Assembly: GCA_033977485.1 (NCBI GenBank)
Contig: CM066991.1
Span: forward strand, 53,794,850 to 53,858,849
Direction of reading: 5' to 3'
Origin: Hydrangea macrophylla
Taxonomy: Eukaryota > Streptophyta > Magnoliopsida > Cornales > Hydrangeaceae
Length of the DNA: 64,000 bases
Shown here: in pieces, positions 49,301 to 59,265 of the stretch
Layout: each line of letters starts with the position of its first letter
Position numbering within the stretch: the stretch's first letter is position 1
Translations under genes and position numbers: made by a program
The notes under the pieces: generated by a model
The model's database searches: none
Told to the model about the DNA's origin: nothing
The model's input: only the letters and a program-made list of their open reading frames with translations

Positions 49301-49532
49301 AAATCCACTCCACATACCTGGTTGTTCTTATGAAACCGGCCTTCAAAAGCCGTTCGATTTCCTCCTTTACTTCGAGAACGACCTCTGGAGACATTCTTCT
49401 CGGTAGTTGCTTGAACGGCCTGAAGCCTTCCTTAATTGGTAACCGATGTTCTACCAATTTCCTGGACAACCCTGGCATTTCATGGTAATTCCAAGCAAAA
49501 CAATCTTTGAATTCCCTTAAGAGGGCGATCAA
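46317..49532 (-). CDS. pol: Pol polyprotein of Tat element 2: RT, RNase H, aRNH, integrase
   Basis: An uninterrupted 1071-codon frame. RT occupies about residues 60-240 with the catalytic YIDDV at 194-198, and Ty3-type RNase H about 300-440. The Tat-specific archaeal-type RNase H is at about 486-612 with D492, E530, D554 and D604 in place. Integrase has the HHCC finger at about 710-751 and a D780, D841, E877 triad with exactly 35 residues between the last two. The frame extends upstream past an in-frame TAA at 49560-49562 to about 49865, overlapping the end of gag-pro in another frame. All catalytic residues I checked are present, so only upstream expression looks impaired. Confidence 0.93.
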   Translation of the reverse strand: MIALLREFKDCFAWNYHEMPGLSRKLVEHRLPIKEGFRPFKQLPRRMSPEVVLEVKEEIERLLKAGFIRTTRYVEWISNIVPVVKKNGKIRVCIDFRNLNMATPKDEYPMPMADQLIDAAAKHKILSFMDGHSGYNQIYIAEEDVPKTAFRCPGAIGTFEWVVMLFGLKNAGATYQRAMNAIFHEMIGKIMEVYIDDVVVKSATQEKHLADLRRSFEKMRAHGLKMNPLKCAFGVSAGNFLGFLVHQRGIEIDKNKVRSIQSAEPPRNKKELQRLLGQINFLRRFISNCAGRTHVWSPLLKLKAEEEFKWESQHQKAFEAIKQYLSEPPVIMPPRRKRPLKLYLSASEESIACMLAQDNEWGKEQAVYYLSRVLTPVERKYTPIEKLCLALYFSSQKLRVYMLPVLVYLICQTDVIKYMLSRPIMRGRIGKWTLAMMEFTFQFVPQRSVKGQALADFLADHPCLDVGPELNEAIDSTLLSTISLTPWTLIFDGSKNADGAGAGIIVISPRKRKTVFSFKLEFECSSNQAEYEALIIGLEIMAEMDISAIHIIGDSNLVIGQLSGEFRCKSWELLPFNSIALQLLREFDDVRVQHVARAYNDEADNLAQVASGTKLEVTDSEKLIRVQRRILPSVRQREMATEIFSVITEDQDWRDPIIKCLLCPNRVAERKTKLSSVKYVLLDGELFKKSLKDENLLRCLDKLEAMAEVHEGICGAHQAGTKMKWLLRRYNYYWPSMLKDCIDYAKGCQSCQKHGPIQRVPATEMQVIVRPWPFRGWAMDLIGKIYPPSSGQHCFIVVATDYFTKWVEAVPAKSVNQTYVIKFISKHIIHRFGLPETITADQGSVFTGEEVKAFAESRGIKILNSTPYFAQGNGQAESSNKTIKGIIEKMVEGNPRIWHELLSEALWAYRTSKRSATNITPFMLTYGHDAMLPMEVTVRSTRRAFQLGLESGEYTEAMLAELEELDDVRLKALDCIKAQKNRVTRAYNKRVKHKSFGEGDLVWKAVLPLGEKDPRYGKWSAKWEGPFQVISVIMGGAYRLMDLDGEMHARPINGKYLKQYVPSLWETAKLE

Positions 49533-49559
49533 AGATGCTTGGAAATCTGGTTCGAGTAG

Positions 49560-49865
49560 TTAATTTATGAATGTTGGCTGATATTCTCCCCTTTCCCCCA
49601 GATCAACCTCCAGGAGAGGATCCTGTACATCGGCTTTCAGATCATCAAGCTTCGCGGGGGCCGATGCTAACTCATCCAAATTGATGTAATCGTCAAGCAT
49701 TTCTTCCTGACACTCGTCGATGACTTCGGCCATACTAGCCGATGATGCTAATGCCTGCTTGTCCGCCAAAAATGCCTGCATCCTAGCCACACTGGCATGT
49801 GCCCTTCTATGCTTCAGTAATAATTGGTTCTGGTCCATTGAAGGTATGTTCCTCGTCGTTATCAA
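49560..49865 (-). other. gag-pro/pol overlap and linker with a TAA
   Basis: The pol frame is open from 49865 and overlaps the last gag-pro codons (to 49807) in a frame shifted by one base. It then meets TAA at 49560 before continuing as pol. The encoded linker is acidic and Asp/Glu-rich. It is either a programmed expression site or two lesions. Confidence 0.6.
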
Positions 49866-52800
49866 CCGGCGTAATCACAATGGATGGCTGGTCAAGTTGT
49901 CTGTATACCTGTATTAACTGGTTCTTCTGTTCCCTCACCATGGTGGCCGATTTGGGCCTTCCATTTTTGTCCATCCCGATAAATTTCACGGGACCGATAT
50001 CGTCCTCGTATAGAACAGCTTCAGAGCAATGTACTCTTGCGACAAAAGGTTTGTGGTCAGCCCACACGACCTCGACCTCATCTCCATTCCAGAATATCAG
50101 AAACTGGTGCAAAGTGGAAGGGATACACCAACTTGTGTGAATCCAATCTCTTCCCAGCAGAGCGTTATATGATGCCCCCGAATCTACAACGAAGAAGGTC
50201 GTCATGGTGGTCTTTCTCCCCACCGTGAGCTCTACTGGAAGAATTCCTTTGGTTTTTGCAGGGGTGCCAGTGAATCCGCAAACCGTAAGCTCAGTTGGGA
50301 TCAACTCGCTCTCATCATGTTGTAGCTTCAGCAGCATGATCGAGGGAAGGATGTTTACAGCTGCTCCATTGTCGATTAACACCCTTGAGTATGGCACACC
50401 ATCGATATTTGCATTGATGTATAACGGCTTCAAGTGTTGAGACATCCCTTCCGCAGGTTTCTCAAAGACTACTTTGGCGGGCTTCTTCCCTGCTTCATTC
50501 TCGGCCTTCGGCCTTATCACCGAAACCTTTGGTTTTTCGGCCTTTACTTCATGATTAACGAATACAGGTGTAGACGGACCCTTGTGATCCTCATGCACGT
50601 CACCTTCCATTTGATTTTCCTGGTTGGATTTCGCTCCGAATGACATCGGTAAGGTGTAAACCATGTTTACCGAAAAATCTTTCGGGATGCTACCGAATTG
50701 GATACGTCGTCTTGACTCGTCTTCGTATCCTGAATCAAAATCGGTCATTTCTACGTCCGATTCGTTGACCTCGGGAACAGATGGCTCATCCAATCTTCGT
50801 AGTTTGTTGCTCTTCCCTTCAATCTGAGCTTTTCCTTTTTCTTTTTGGCTTGGGATCACCTTCGATCCCACATCTTCCTTCTTGCAAATTTCCTTGTCTG
50901 CTCGTTTTTTCTCCATGCGGTACTTGGCCTCCCATTCCCGAGCAGACTGCCTCAAACGTTGTACTCTTCTCTTTTGTGTTTTCGTAAAATAAGACTGCTC
51001 TGGGAATTTTGGATGTTCCACTCTTTTCCAGCGATTTACTTCTGGACGTGACGGAACAATCATTCGCGGAGATCGAGCTCTGTGCTGATGAGTTTCCTTT
51101 GGGTAATCCTTCCTCTTGACATCCCTACGTTCCTGCCTTGGCTCTTCTCGCCGATATTCCGTCCGTCCAAACTCGGGCTTTCTGTAGTATTGACTTGGAT
51201 AGGTCAAATGGCTCTGAATCGGCCTCCTTGGGCTACAAGACCGATAAGCCGTTTTAGTCACTGGCTTGGGTTGATTAGTCACACTGGCTTTGCACTTAGG
51301 ACACAGTCCTTTCTCAATTAGATCGATCATCCACTGGAATGGTGTTGGGACTGCTGAATCTGTTTTAGGAACCCCTGTCGTGACTTGGGAAGCCACCCTT
51401 GCATTTGGTTTCTGATTACTCGCTTTTGTGCTTGATTCAGCAACCTCAGCTCTCCGATTGTCAATTTTTTCCTCCGTCCTTCGCAGAAGGGTGAAATCTG
51501 GGGAAACCATGTTTGCTCCCAATGTTTCCGGAAACGGATTGCCATCCACTACCATTTCTTTTTCCTTTTCGGTGAACTTCAGGTTTCCCTTTTTGATCAT
51601 ATCCTGCAGAACATTACAAAACACCAAACAATTATTAGTAGCGTGGCGCCAGGAATTGTGCCACTTGCAATACTCCTTCCCTTTTAACTCGTTTGCCGAT
51701 GGTAGCTTCACATCATGAGGCAACCGAAACTGTCTATCGGCCATCATGAAGTCGAAAATTTGGTCGGCCATAGCAATGTTAAATGAATATTGCTTGCCGG
51801 CCTCAAAGGGTTGTTTTTTAACCGACGACAATTGCGCCTCGGTCGGCTTTGGCAATGGCTGACACATATATGGCCGTTTTGACACAATCTCGGCCACATC
51901 TATCTCACTGTTTATCTCACACTCTGTATTATGTATGTCGTAGTTAGGATCTCTATAATACGTCCCCTTGGACGAGTTTTTCCTTTCTTGCTCTTCCTCG
52001 AGCATGCGTTCATATCGAGCGGCCCGTGTTGCGAGTTCGAAGAGATCTCGGAATCCCATTCCCTCGAACTTTTTCCTGAGTTCAAAGGTAAGTCCGCCTA
52101 ACGCTATGTTGACGAATTCGTCCTCGGGCAACGTAATCTTACACCAATGTTTAGCCCGTTTAAACCTGGCTATGTATGCTTCTGCTGACTCATTCGGAAG
52201 TTGATACAACCGAGTTAAATCGGCCATGGAAACTTCGGGCTCAGTCCGATAAAACTGGGCATGGAATGCTTCCTCCATTTGATTCCAGGTGTAGAAGGAG
52301 TTAGGAGGCAGATTAATATACCAACTGAAGGCTACCCCTGTTAAGGAATTAGGGAATAACTTCAGTAGCAAATCTCCTTGGTGGTTCACCTCTCCACTCT
52401 GGAGCAAGAAACGACCGATATGCTCTACGGTCGATTGCTCGCTCTCACCTGAAAACATAGTGAAGTTCGGCACCTTATATCCTCGGGGAAAAGGCACTCT
52501 CTCAACCGCATCGCAATGAGGCCTTCGATACACAGGCCTCTGGGTCCTACGTAATAAACCACCGAAGTCTTGGCGAATAACCTCGGCTATCTGCTCCCGA
52601 TTAACCCTTACCGGCTGATCAGGGGTTATCAGATTTTTGCCTCTGTCATAGGCCAAGAGAGGCCTATCACAACCGAATATTTCTTGATCGGTTTCTTCAT
52701 GGTTTTCGTACAACGGGTTGACTCTTCCCCACTGTTGATCTTTTCCCAGCCCATTTTGGCCGAGCGGTTCTATAAAAGGAATTCTTATCGGGATTGAGGT

Positions 52801-53196
52801 CTGTCTAGGATTCGAGGTCTCACCTAACACCTCTTTGCCACTTCTCTTGGGAGGAGTGACATATTTCTCGGCCTGGGAGCTTGGGGGAACCTCATGACTT
52901 GCCCCCACCCCAACCTGAGACAGCAAGGTTGGTGGTGCCGATGGTTGTGAGGAAGCCTTCGCCTGATGTTCTTTCATCTCCCTGACTTCACGCAGCACTT
53001 CACTCACGTGAGTAAATGTTTGGTCCTGTCTGCTAGACATTGCAGTGAACCGTTGATTGAAATGGTCTAACATGCTTGTTCTCAGATTAGCCAAATCAGC
53101 CTGACTTGCTAATAAACTATCTGGGGATTCCACAGTAGGCTCACGTGAGCCCACTTCCTGGGATTGTCCCCTTGATTTCGTTCCTTTTCCAGCCAT
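49807..53196 (-). CDS. gag-pro: Gag-protease polyprotein of Tat element 2
   Basis: I choose the ATG at 53194-53196 (MAGKGTKSRG), 8 bases after the PBS, giving 1129 codons; an upstream ATG lies within the LTR. The gag core is at about residues 235-410 (KVPNFTMFSGESEQ to AARYERMLEEE). A Cys/His segment, YCKWHNSWRHATNNC, at about 509-523 stands where a zinc knuckle is expected. A long basic/charged region follows. The protease is at about 920-1030 with LIDNGAAVNIL and NALLGRDWIH. The active-site triplet reads D-N-G instead of D-T/S-G. The frame is uninterrupted. Gag would assemble particles and the protease would cut the polyproteins. Confidence 0.9.
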   Translation of the reverse strand: MAGKGTKSRGQSQEVGSREPTVESPDSLLASQADLANLRTSMLDHFNQRFTAMSSRQDQTFTHVSEVLREVREMKEHQAKASSQPSAPPTLLSQVGVGASHEVPPSSQAEKYVTPPKRSGKEVLGETSNPRQTSIPIRIPFIEPLGQNGLGKDQQWGRVNPLYENHEETDQEIFGCDRPLLAYDRGKNLITPDQPVRVNREQIAEVIRQDFGGLLRRTQRPVYRRPHCDAVERVPFPRGYKVPNFTMFSGESEQSTVEHIGRFLLQSGEVNHQGDLLLKLFPNSLTGVAFSWYINLPPNSFYTWNQMEEAFHAQFYRTEPEVSMADLTRLYQLPNESAEAYIARFKRAKHWCKITLPEDEFVNIALGGLTFELRKKFEGMGFRDLFELATRAARYERMLEEEQERKNSSKGTYYRDPNYDIHNTECEINSEIDVAEIVSKRPYMCQPLPKPTEAQLSSVKKQPFEAGKQYSFNIAMADQIFDFMMADRQFRLPHDVKLPSANELKGKEYCKWHNSWRHATNNCLVFCNVLQDMIKKGNLKFTEKEKEMVVDGNPFPETLGANMVSPDFTLLRRTEEKIDNRRAEVAESSTKASNQKPNARVASQVTTGVPKTDSAVPTPFQWMIDLIEKGLCPKCKASVTNQPKPVTKTAYRSCSPRRPIQSHLTYPSQYYRKPEFGRTEYRREEPRQERRDVKRKDYPKETHQHRARSPRMIVPSRPEVNRWKRVEHPKFPEQSYFTKTQKRRVQRLRQSAREWEAKYRMEKKRADKEICKKEDVGSKVIPSQKEKGKAQIEGKSNKLRRLDEPSVPEVNESDVEMTDFDSGYEDESRRRIQFGSIPKDFSVNMVYTLPMSFGAKSNQENQMEGDVHEDHKGPSTPVFVNHEVKAEKPKVSVIRPKAENEAGKKPAKVVFEKPAEGMSQHLKPLYINANIDGVPYSRVLIDNGAAVNILPSIMLLKLQHDESELIPTELTVCGFTGTPAKTKGILPVELTVGRKTTMTTFFVVDSGASYNALLGRDWIHTSWCIPSTLHQFLIFWNGDEVEVVWADHKPFVARVHCSEAVLYEDDIGPVKFIGMDKNGRPKSATMVREQKNQLIQVYRQLDQPSIVITPVDNDEEHTFNGPEPIITEA

Positions 53197-53203
53197 TTGA
53201 CAC

Positions 53204-53222
53204 TGTCCCACCGGGCGTGCCA
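53204..53222 (-). promoter_or_regulatory. Primer-binding site of element 2
   Basis: The minus strand reads TGGCACGCCCGGTGGGACA five bases after the LTR end, starting with the expected TGG. The primer tRNA was not identified. Confidence 0.75.
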
Positions 53223-53227
53223 AAAAT

Positions 53228-54492
53228 TGTTTGCAATAAATATCTAGTGTTGTGCGTCGGGCGTGCCAGAGTCCGTGTGGACTCAAAGTGATGTTGATTA
53301 CCTAATCTGACTTCTAAATTAAGCGATTTGTTATTTAACAATAAAATAACAGTGGGCTTTTCTCTACTCTGATGCAAGTAAGAAATTACAAATGGAAACT
53401 ACAGAAAGGGAAACTAAATACAATGATTCAGAGTACCTCCATAGACAACTTCTTCTCCATTGATTGAAAGGTGATGATTACAAATATTCAACGAAAAGAA
53501 TAAAAACTAAGCACTCAAGAACAAGAACTCACAGATCACTCAAGAACAAGAAAGAAATGTTATGAGGAGACACTAAAAGCCTGCTGAGAGCAGAAGTGGC
53601 GTGTGTGTTAGCCCCTTGAAATGTTGCACAACATGTCATATTTATAGACTTGTTTGCATAACCGCTCATGTTAGTGGGGATCATGGAGTAGTGGGGTACG
53701 TGGCCCCTAGTTTCTAGGCATATATCAATTTATGCTCCCACTATGTCCCATGATCAACTTCCATGATTTGTGTGATGATCCCACTTCTGCCGCATTCCTC
53801 TCTTCTCGTAACTGCTTTTTCCTCCACCTCAGCATGTTCTGAAAACTGAAGACCCATGTTCTCATTCCTACTTAACTATTTTCTAAGTAAATTTACGACC
53901 GATTGTGTTTCTCTGTGTAGCTTAATCTCTGCTGATGATATTACTCGGCCTTCTCTTCAGTAGGAAGCCTACTCGTGTCTCTCGGTCTTACCCCGATGTT
54001 GCCTTTTATCCTTACTAATCCCATGGACTGCTGTTATCATCCTCTGGACCTGTTACTGCAAGGTCTACAGAAAAAGTCTTCGGCCTTATCCGTTAATGCC
54101 GAGGCGTCACTGATCTTTTCGGATATCGGCCTTATTTGTTGAGATCGATATCTTTATTAGAGCCGTTTTGTCATTGCCGATATTAGGACTCAATGGTAAT
54201 AAACCAGTTTGGCATCGGTCAAATTTTACCGATGTTAGGGCTGCAGTTGAGGCTACTCTACCACTAGCCATACTAGGGTACTTTTCTGAGAACTTCGTAT
54301 CAATTAGTCCTCGGTCTTGATACCGATATTTTAATTTGGAACGTATCATCTTTACCAGTAGCTATATCAAATATCGGTTTTCCTGGGTCATCGGCCTTAT
54401 CCTCGTTCATATGCCTACGTGGTCTAGTGATGACGTTCTGAGTTCACATGACCGTCACGTGCCCTGGGAAACCCTAATTTAGGGTGTAAACA
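53228..54492 (-). repeat. 5' LTR of element 2
   Basis: On the minus strand it runs from TGTTTACACCC (54492) to GCAAACA (53228). Its outer flank is ATATG (54493-54497), matching the duplication around the left solo LTR. The TATA box is at about 53637-53647. U3 (about 53990-54400) contains many CCGATAT/ATATCGG half-palindromes. Confidence 0.93.
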
Positions 54493-57400
54493 ATATGTAA
54501 ATAAGCTCCATGGAACTATGCAAGTGTTTTCAGCCTTTGGAAAGATGGTGGATACTTTCATGTCGAGACGTGTTTGGGCAGTGAGAAATGATCGTTATGT
54601 GTTTGTGGGAGTTGGGAGCATGGGCGAACCGAAGCATGTGATTTCAAAAATGAATGGGACAAAGGTATGGGGTAGAAGGATTATAGTGAAGAAAGCCTCT
54701 TTTGGGTAGGAGAGAAGGGCAAAATCTCAAGTGGATCCTCTTAAGTTAAAGACCATGGTTGTGTCAAGATCGGTCACTTCTTTCTTCAAAAACAGTATGA
54801 GATATGGTAGGGGTTATACAGAAGTGGTTTGAGGTGATGACCACATTGAGAGAATGTGATAGAAAAAAGACTCAAATTCTAGGCGTCAAGGAAAATAGCA
54901 TAAGACGGCTTCTGATTTGGATATGGGAGGTTATAGTGGGATCCGCACAACGGTCGAGTATGAGGAAGAAAATGATGAAAGACAATGGATTGAAAATGGA
55001 GTGGTTGGAGTGTTGTCTAAAATGAAGGATTTAGATAATATTCAGGTGCAGTTATATAATGAAGGTCTAAGGAAGTTTAAGATTTTACCTATGGGGGGAC
55101 TATGATCTTATTGTCATTCGACGATTATCATGAAAAGGAAAATTTTCTCAATAAGGGTGAAGATTGGGTTCGTAGATGGTTTGATTTGGTGAAACCTTGG
55201 GAGGAAGGAGATATATAAGCAAATCACGAATAATATGGCTTAGACGCACAGAGATCCCCTTACATCTGTGGAATCTGAATTTTTTCAAATCTTTAGGGAA
55301 TCTAAGAGGATGTTTTGTTAGTGTGGAAGAAGTGACATTAAAAAGGAGGAGGTTGGATCTTGCCTGGGTTCAATGCATCACATATGAGAGTCAAATGATC
55401 AATGAAAAGATTGATGCAAAAGTTAATGGCAATACTTTGATGATTCATATGGTTGAAGAACAGAGATGTGAAATGAAACACTCTTGATGTTCACATTGTG
55501 CATGACAACAATCAAATCGGCATTCGGAGATGCTAAAACATAAGGATGAGGTTTTTCAAGTGACGGATAATAATTCAGTCAGCCGTAGGGGTGCACCGAT
55601 TATGCAGTCCAGTATTGCTGATATGGATGATAATCTAAACCAAGGGGTGTACACCGATAGTATGGATAGGGTAAATTTTGTGGCTGAAACATAGCTGGAT
55701 GATGAGGTAGATTAAAATTCAAAAATTATTGATGGTGGGGAGAATTCAAAGAGACGGGAAGAACTAAGAAAGGAAGGTTGCTCTGGGGTTTTGGAAAATG
55801 ATCCATTATCACATGGGTGTGTGGAATCGCTCAACTCGGTTAATGAAGGTAGAGAGATTGCATTACATGTGAACTTTAGGCCTTATTTGGATAGGGCTAG
55901 ACATTTTTTTGAGTGTTTTAAAGAGGCATCCAAAAGGTCCACAAACGCATGGGCTGGTCTAAGAGACTATTAATGCAGTTGTACACACAAGTATGGAAGG
56001 TACGAAATGGGCTAGCAAAACTTGTTGCTTTAATATTGGTCAAGGCCTTACCCAAGAGAGGGATATTAAATGTGAAAATTTAATTCCTAAATGACTGTTT
56101 CGAGAAAATAAAGGATCTAGGGCTAGAGATTTGGCTACTCAATCAAAGCATCATTCAAAAGGAAAAAATTTGGTTTTGGAATCAATGGCTCAAGGATTGC
56201 TAAAATTTTTAAACTGTGGATTTAAGAAGATGAATATTAAGGGAAAATCAAAGAGAAAGTCAAGATTGGATCATGAGATCACATGAGATGCAGTGTCTAC
56301 ATGAGAAGAAGAGGTCATGGAATCCGATGAGGAGGGTTCTTTTATGGTAGCAAATTTAACAGGGCAAACTTTGAATGTTCAAAGGGAGGTGAATAAGACT
56401 AGGGAATTCGGTGAGTCTCTAGACATGGTTTATAATCGTACTGTAAACGAAATTGTTTGCAAACTGGCATATCTCAAAAAGGAGGATGGGGTCAAGTTTA
56501 CGAGGATACAGTAAGTACTTTCTAATTCTTGTTTTGATGGGTGTTTCTAAGGTCTTATGTCAGTAAAATTTTTAACTTGGAATGTGAGGGGTCTGGGTAG
56601 GAGGGAAAAAAGATTACCGGTGAAAAGAAAGGTATTGGAGGTGCCTGGTCTATTATATATTCAGGATTCAAAATTGGAAGTTATGAAGAATTCCCTCAGG
56701 TGACAATTGAGTGGGAGGCACTTGAAACATTGGAAGGTGTCTGTTAAGAGGGGGCTTCAGGAGGTCTTCTATGCTTGTGGAATGAAAATTTCTTTTCTAT
56801 TCATGAAGTGGTTAAATGAGCTCGATTTATTCTTTTACGTGGCAAGATTGTTGAGTTTACTTGGAATGTGTTGTTTGCAATGTGTGTGCTCTAAACGAAG
56901 AATCTAACCGTAAGAGATTTTTGGAAGAGATGTCAGAATTGAAACAAGGTATTAATCTTCCATGGTGTTTTACGAGAGATTTTAATGAAGTTAAAGAGAA
57001 GAGCGAAAGAAGAGGGAGAGCTTATAATGTGCGGTCTTCTATGAATTTTAACAATTTTATTCAAAATTGTTCATTAATCGATCTTAATCATCCTGGGTGA
57101 TCTTTTACATGGTTTAACAATAGGGAGCGAGGAGCGTCAATTTTGGAGTCGTAGTGGGGTTTACCTAGGGGTCTGTCTGATCATAATCCAATTATCATGG
57201 GAGTTGATGAGAGTGACTGGGGTCCTATTCATTTTAGGTGGTTTGATAATTGGGTAGGTAATGTTCAGTTGAAGGAAAAAATTGAGGAAATTTTTAAAAG
57301 TTCTGATATTCAAGGTTAATCAGGGTACATTCTTAAAGCTAAGTTGAAAAGGATCAAGAACTATGTCAAAGAATGGAAGGGTCTTGAAGAAAATAATGTC

Positions 57401-59265
57401 CTAGGGAACATTAAACAAATCGAGGCTCGGTTAAATTAGTTAGGTCTCTTGGCTGAGAGTAGCTCTAATGAGAGGAGAAATGAGAGAATATGCTTATGGC
57501 TTGACTTATGCAAAGCTTATAAAAGGGAGGATTCTATGTGGAGGCAGAAGTCTAGAGTAAAATGGTTATGAGAGGGTGACAAAAATACAAGTTTCTTTCA
57601 TGCAACAGTAAATAATCATCGTAGGACTAATTGTGTGGTAAAAGTTTTGGTTGAAGGTGTTGAGCTTTTGAATCCTTTGGAAGTGAAACAAGCCATTTTC
57701 CAACATTTTAAACATCACGTTAAGAAAAATTTTGGCTTTAGGCCTGGCTGAGTTGAGATTGATTGATCGTCCATCATTATTGGAGGAACAATGTGGTTTG
57801 TTGGAAATTAAATTTTCTGAGGAAGAATTATTTAGAGTTGTGAAAGAGTGTGATGAGGGTAAAGCTCCCGATCCTGACGATTTTAACATGGGATTCTTTC
57901 AAAATAATTAGTTGGCGTTGAAAGAAGACTACATGAGATTTATAGGGGAATTCCATGTTTCATTCAAGTTTGGTAGATGTCTTAATGTTTCGTTCATTTC
58001 TTGATTCCTAAAGTTGCTAATCCTGTTGAAATTTTGAATTTTTGTCCTATTAGCCTAGTGGGGGTCTTTACAAAATTATTGCAAAAGTCTTGGCTAATCG
58101 TTTAACGAATGTGATGGGGTCTTTGATATGTGATAATCAATCTGCTTTTTTAAAAGGAAGGCAAATATCGGAAAGCTTATTGATTGCTTTGGAAATGATT
58201 GACACTTTGAAGAAAAGTCGAGAAGGGGGAGTGATCTTTAAAGTTTGAGAAAGCTTATGATAGCATTGATTGGAGTTTTCTTCATCAAATGCTTAGGTTA
58301 ATGGGTTTTGGAACTAGATGGAGAAAATGGATTCAAGAATGTGTTTCGAACGTATATGTTTTTGTATTAGTTAATGGTTCTCCAACGGATGAGTTTTAGG
58401 TATTTAGAGGGTTGAGACAAGGTGATCTTTTATCTCTGCTCCTGCTCAACATTGTAACCGAAGGCCTTGTAGCAATGGTTCGAAGAGCATGCTCCCAGGG
58501 TCTATGTAAAGGGATCAAGGTTGGTAGAGGTGGCTTGTCGATCACACATCTTCAGTTTGCCAATGATACTATTTTTTTTCTATCAGGCTGATACTATGCT
58601 TAGTTAACACTAGAAGGTTGCTGAGGTGTTGTGAGATTGCTTCTGGGCTAAAAATTAATTTCTCGAAAAGCTTACTGGTGGGAATTAATGTATGTGAAGA
58701 TAAATTAACAGAATGGGCTAATTTAATTAAATGCAAGAAAGGAAGATTGCCTTTGAATTATATGGGAATTCCTTTAGGGGCACGAATGTCTTCATTGGCT
58801 GCTTGGAATCTGATTATTAGGAAAATTGAAAGTAAATTGGCGAATTGGAAGAATGGTCTTATTTCAATGGGGGGAAGGGTGGCATTGATTAAATAAGCCA
58901 TGAAGAGCTTGCCACTTTATTTTATGTCTTTGTTCAAGATTCTTTATGGCGTAGCATAAAAAATTGAGGCTATATAAAGAAGATGTTGATGGAGCGGGCT
59001 CGGTGGTAAGAAAAAGATGCATTTGGCGGATTGGAGAACTGTGACTATAAGTAAAAGAAAGGGTGGGATGGGCTTCGAGAGAATTATTGATAAGAATTAT
59101 GGATTGTTAATTGGTTAAATGGCTGTGGAGATTTGGTAGGGCTTCTAATGTACTATAAAAGAAAGTGTTATGTGCCAAATATGGTTTTGATCCTAAAAAT
59201 TTGATGCTACGATTTGATAGCAGTAGTTCCTTCTCTCCTTTTTTGAAAGGTTGTATACAAGTGCC
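54493..59265 (+). pseudogene. L1-like LINE, right copy (ORF1 to RT)
   Basis: It starts at ATATG next to the element 2 LTR, so its first about 78 bp (the RRM start) are absent on this side. It has the same ORF1, endonuclease and RT remains as the left copy, with the same stops and the same FANDT in place of FADD (about 58558). It is interrupted by the copia solo LTR at 59266 and resumes at 60759. Confidence 0.85.

Larger units (their letters stand above)
43144..54492 (-). mobile_element. Tat-type LTR retrotransposon, element 2, lacking its 3' end
   Basis: In minus orientation the order is 5' LTR (54492-53228), PBS, gag-pro, pol, then an antisense PMD gene. The element ends abruptly at 43144 in the middle of the PMD gene. 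PPT and 3' LTR are missing. The long ORFs and near-identity to the nearby solo LTR indicate a recent insertion before the rearrangement. Confidence 0.88.

Noticed and set aside
46432..49488. Several plus-strand ORFs opposite pol
   Set aside because: They are shadows of the pol frame with no recognisable domain.
53197..53286. Upstream start of gag-pro at 53286
   Set aside because: The extra 30 codons cover the PBS and the LTR end; the ATG at 53196 just after the PBS is more plausible.
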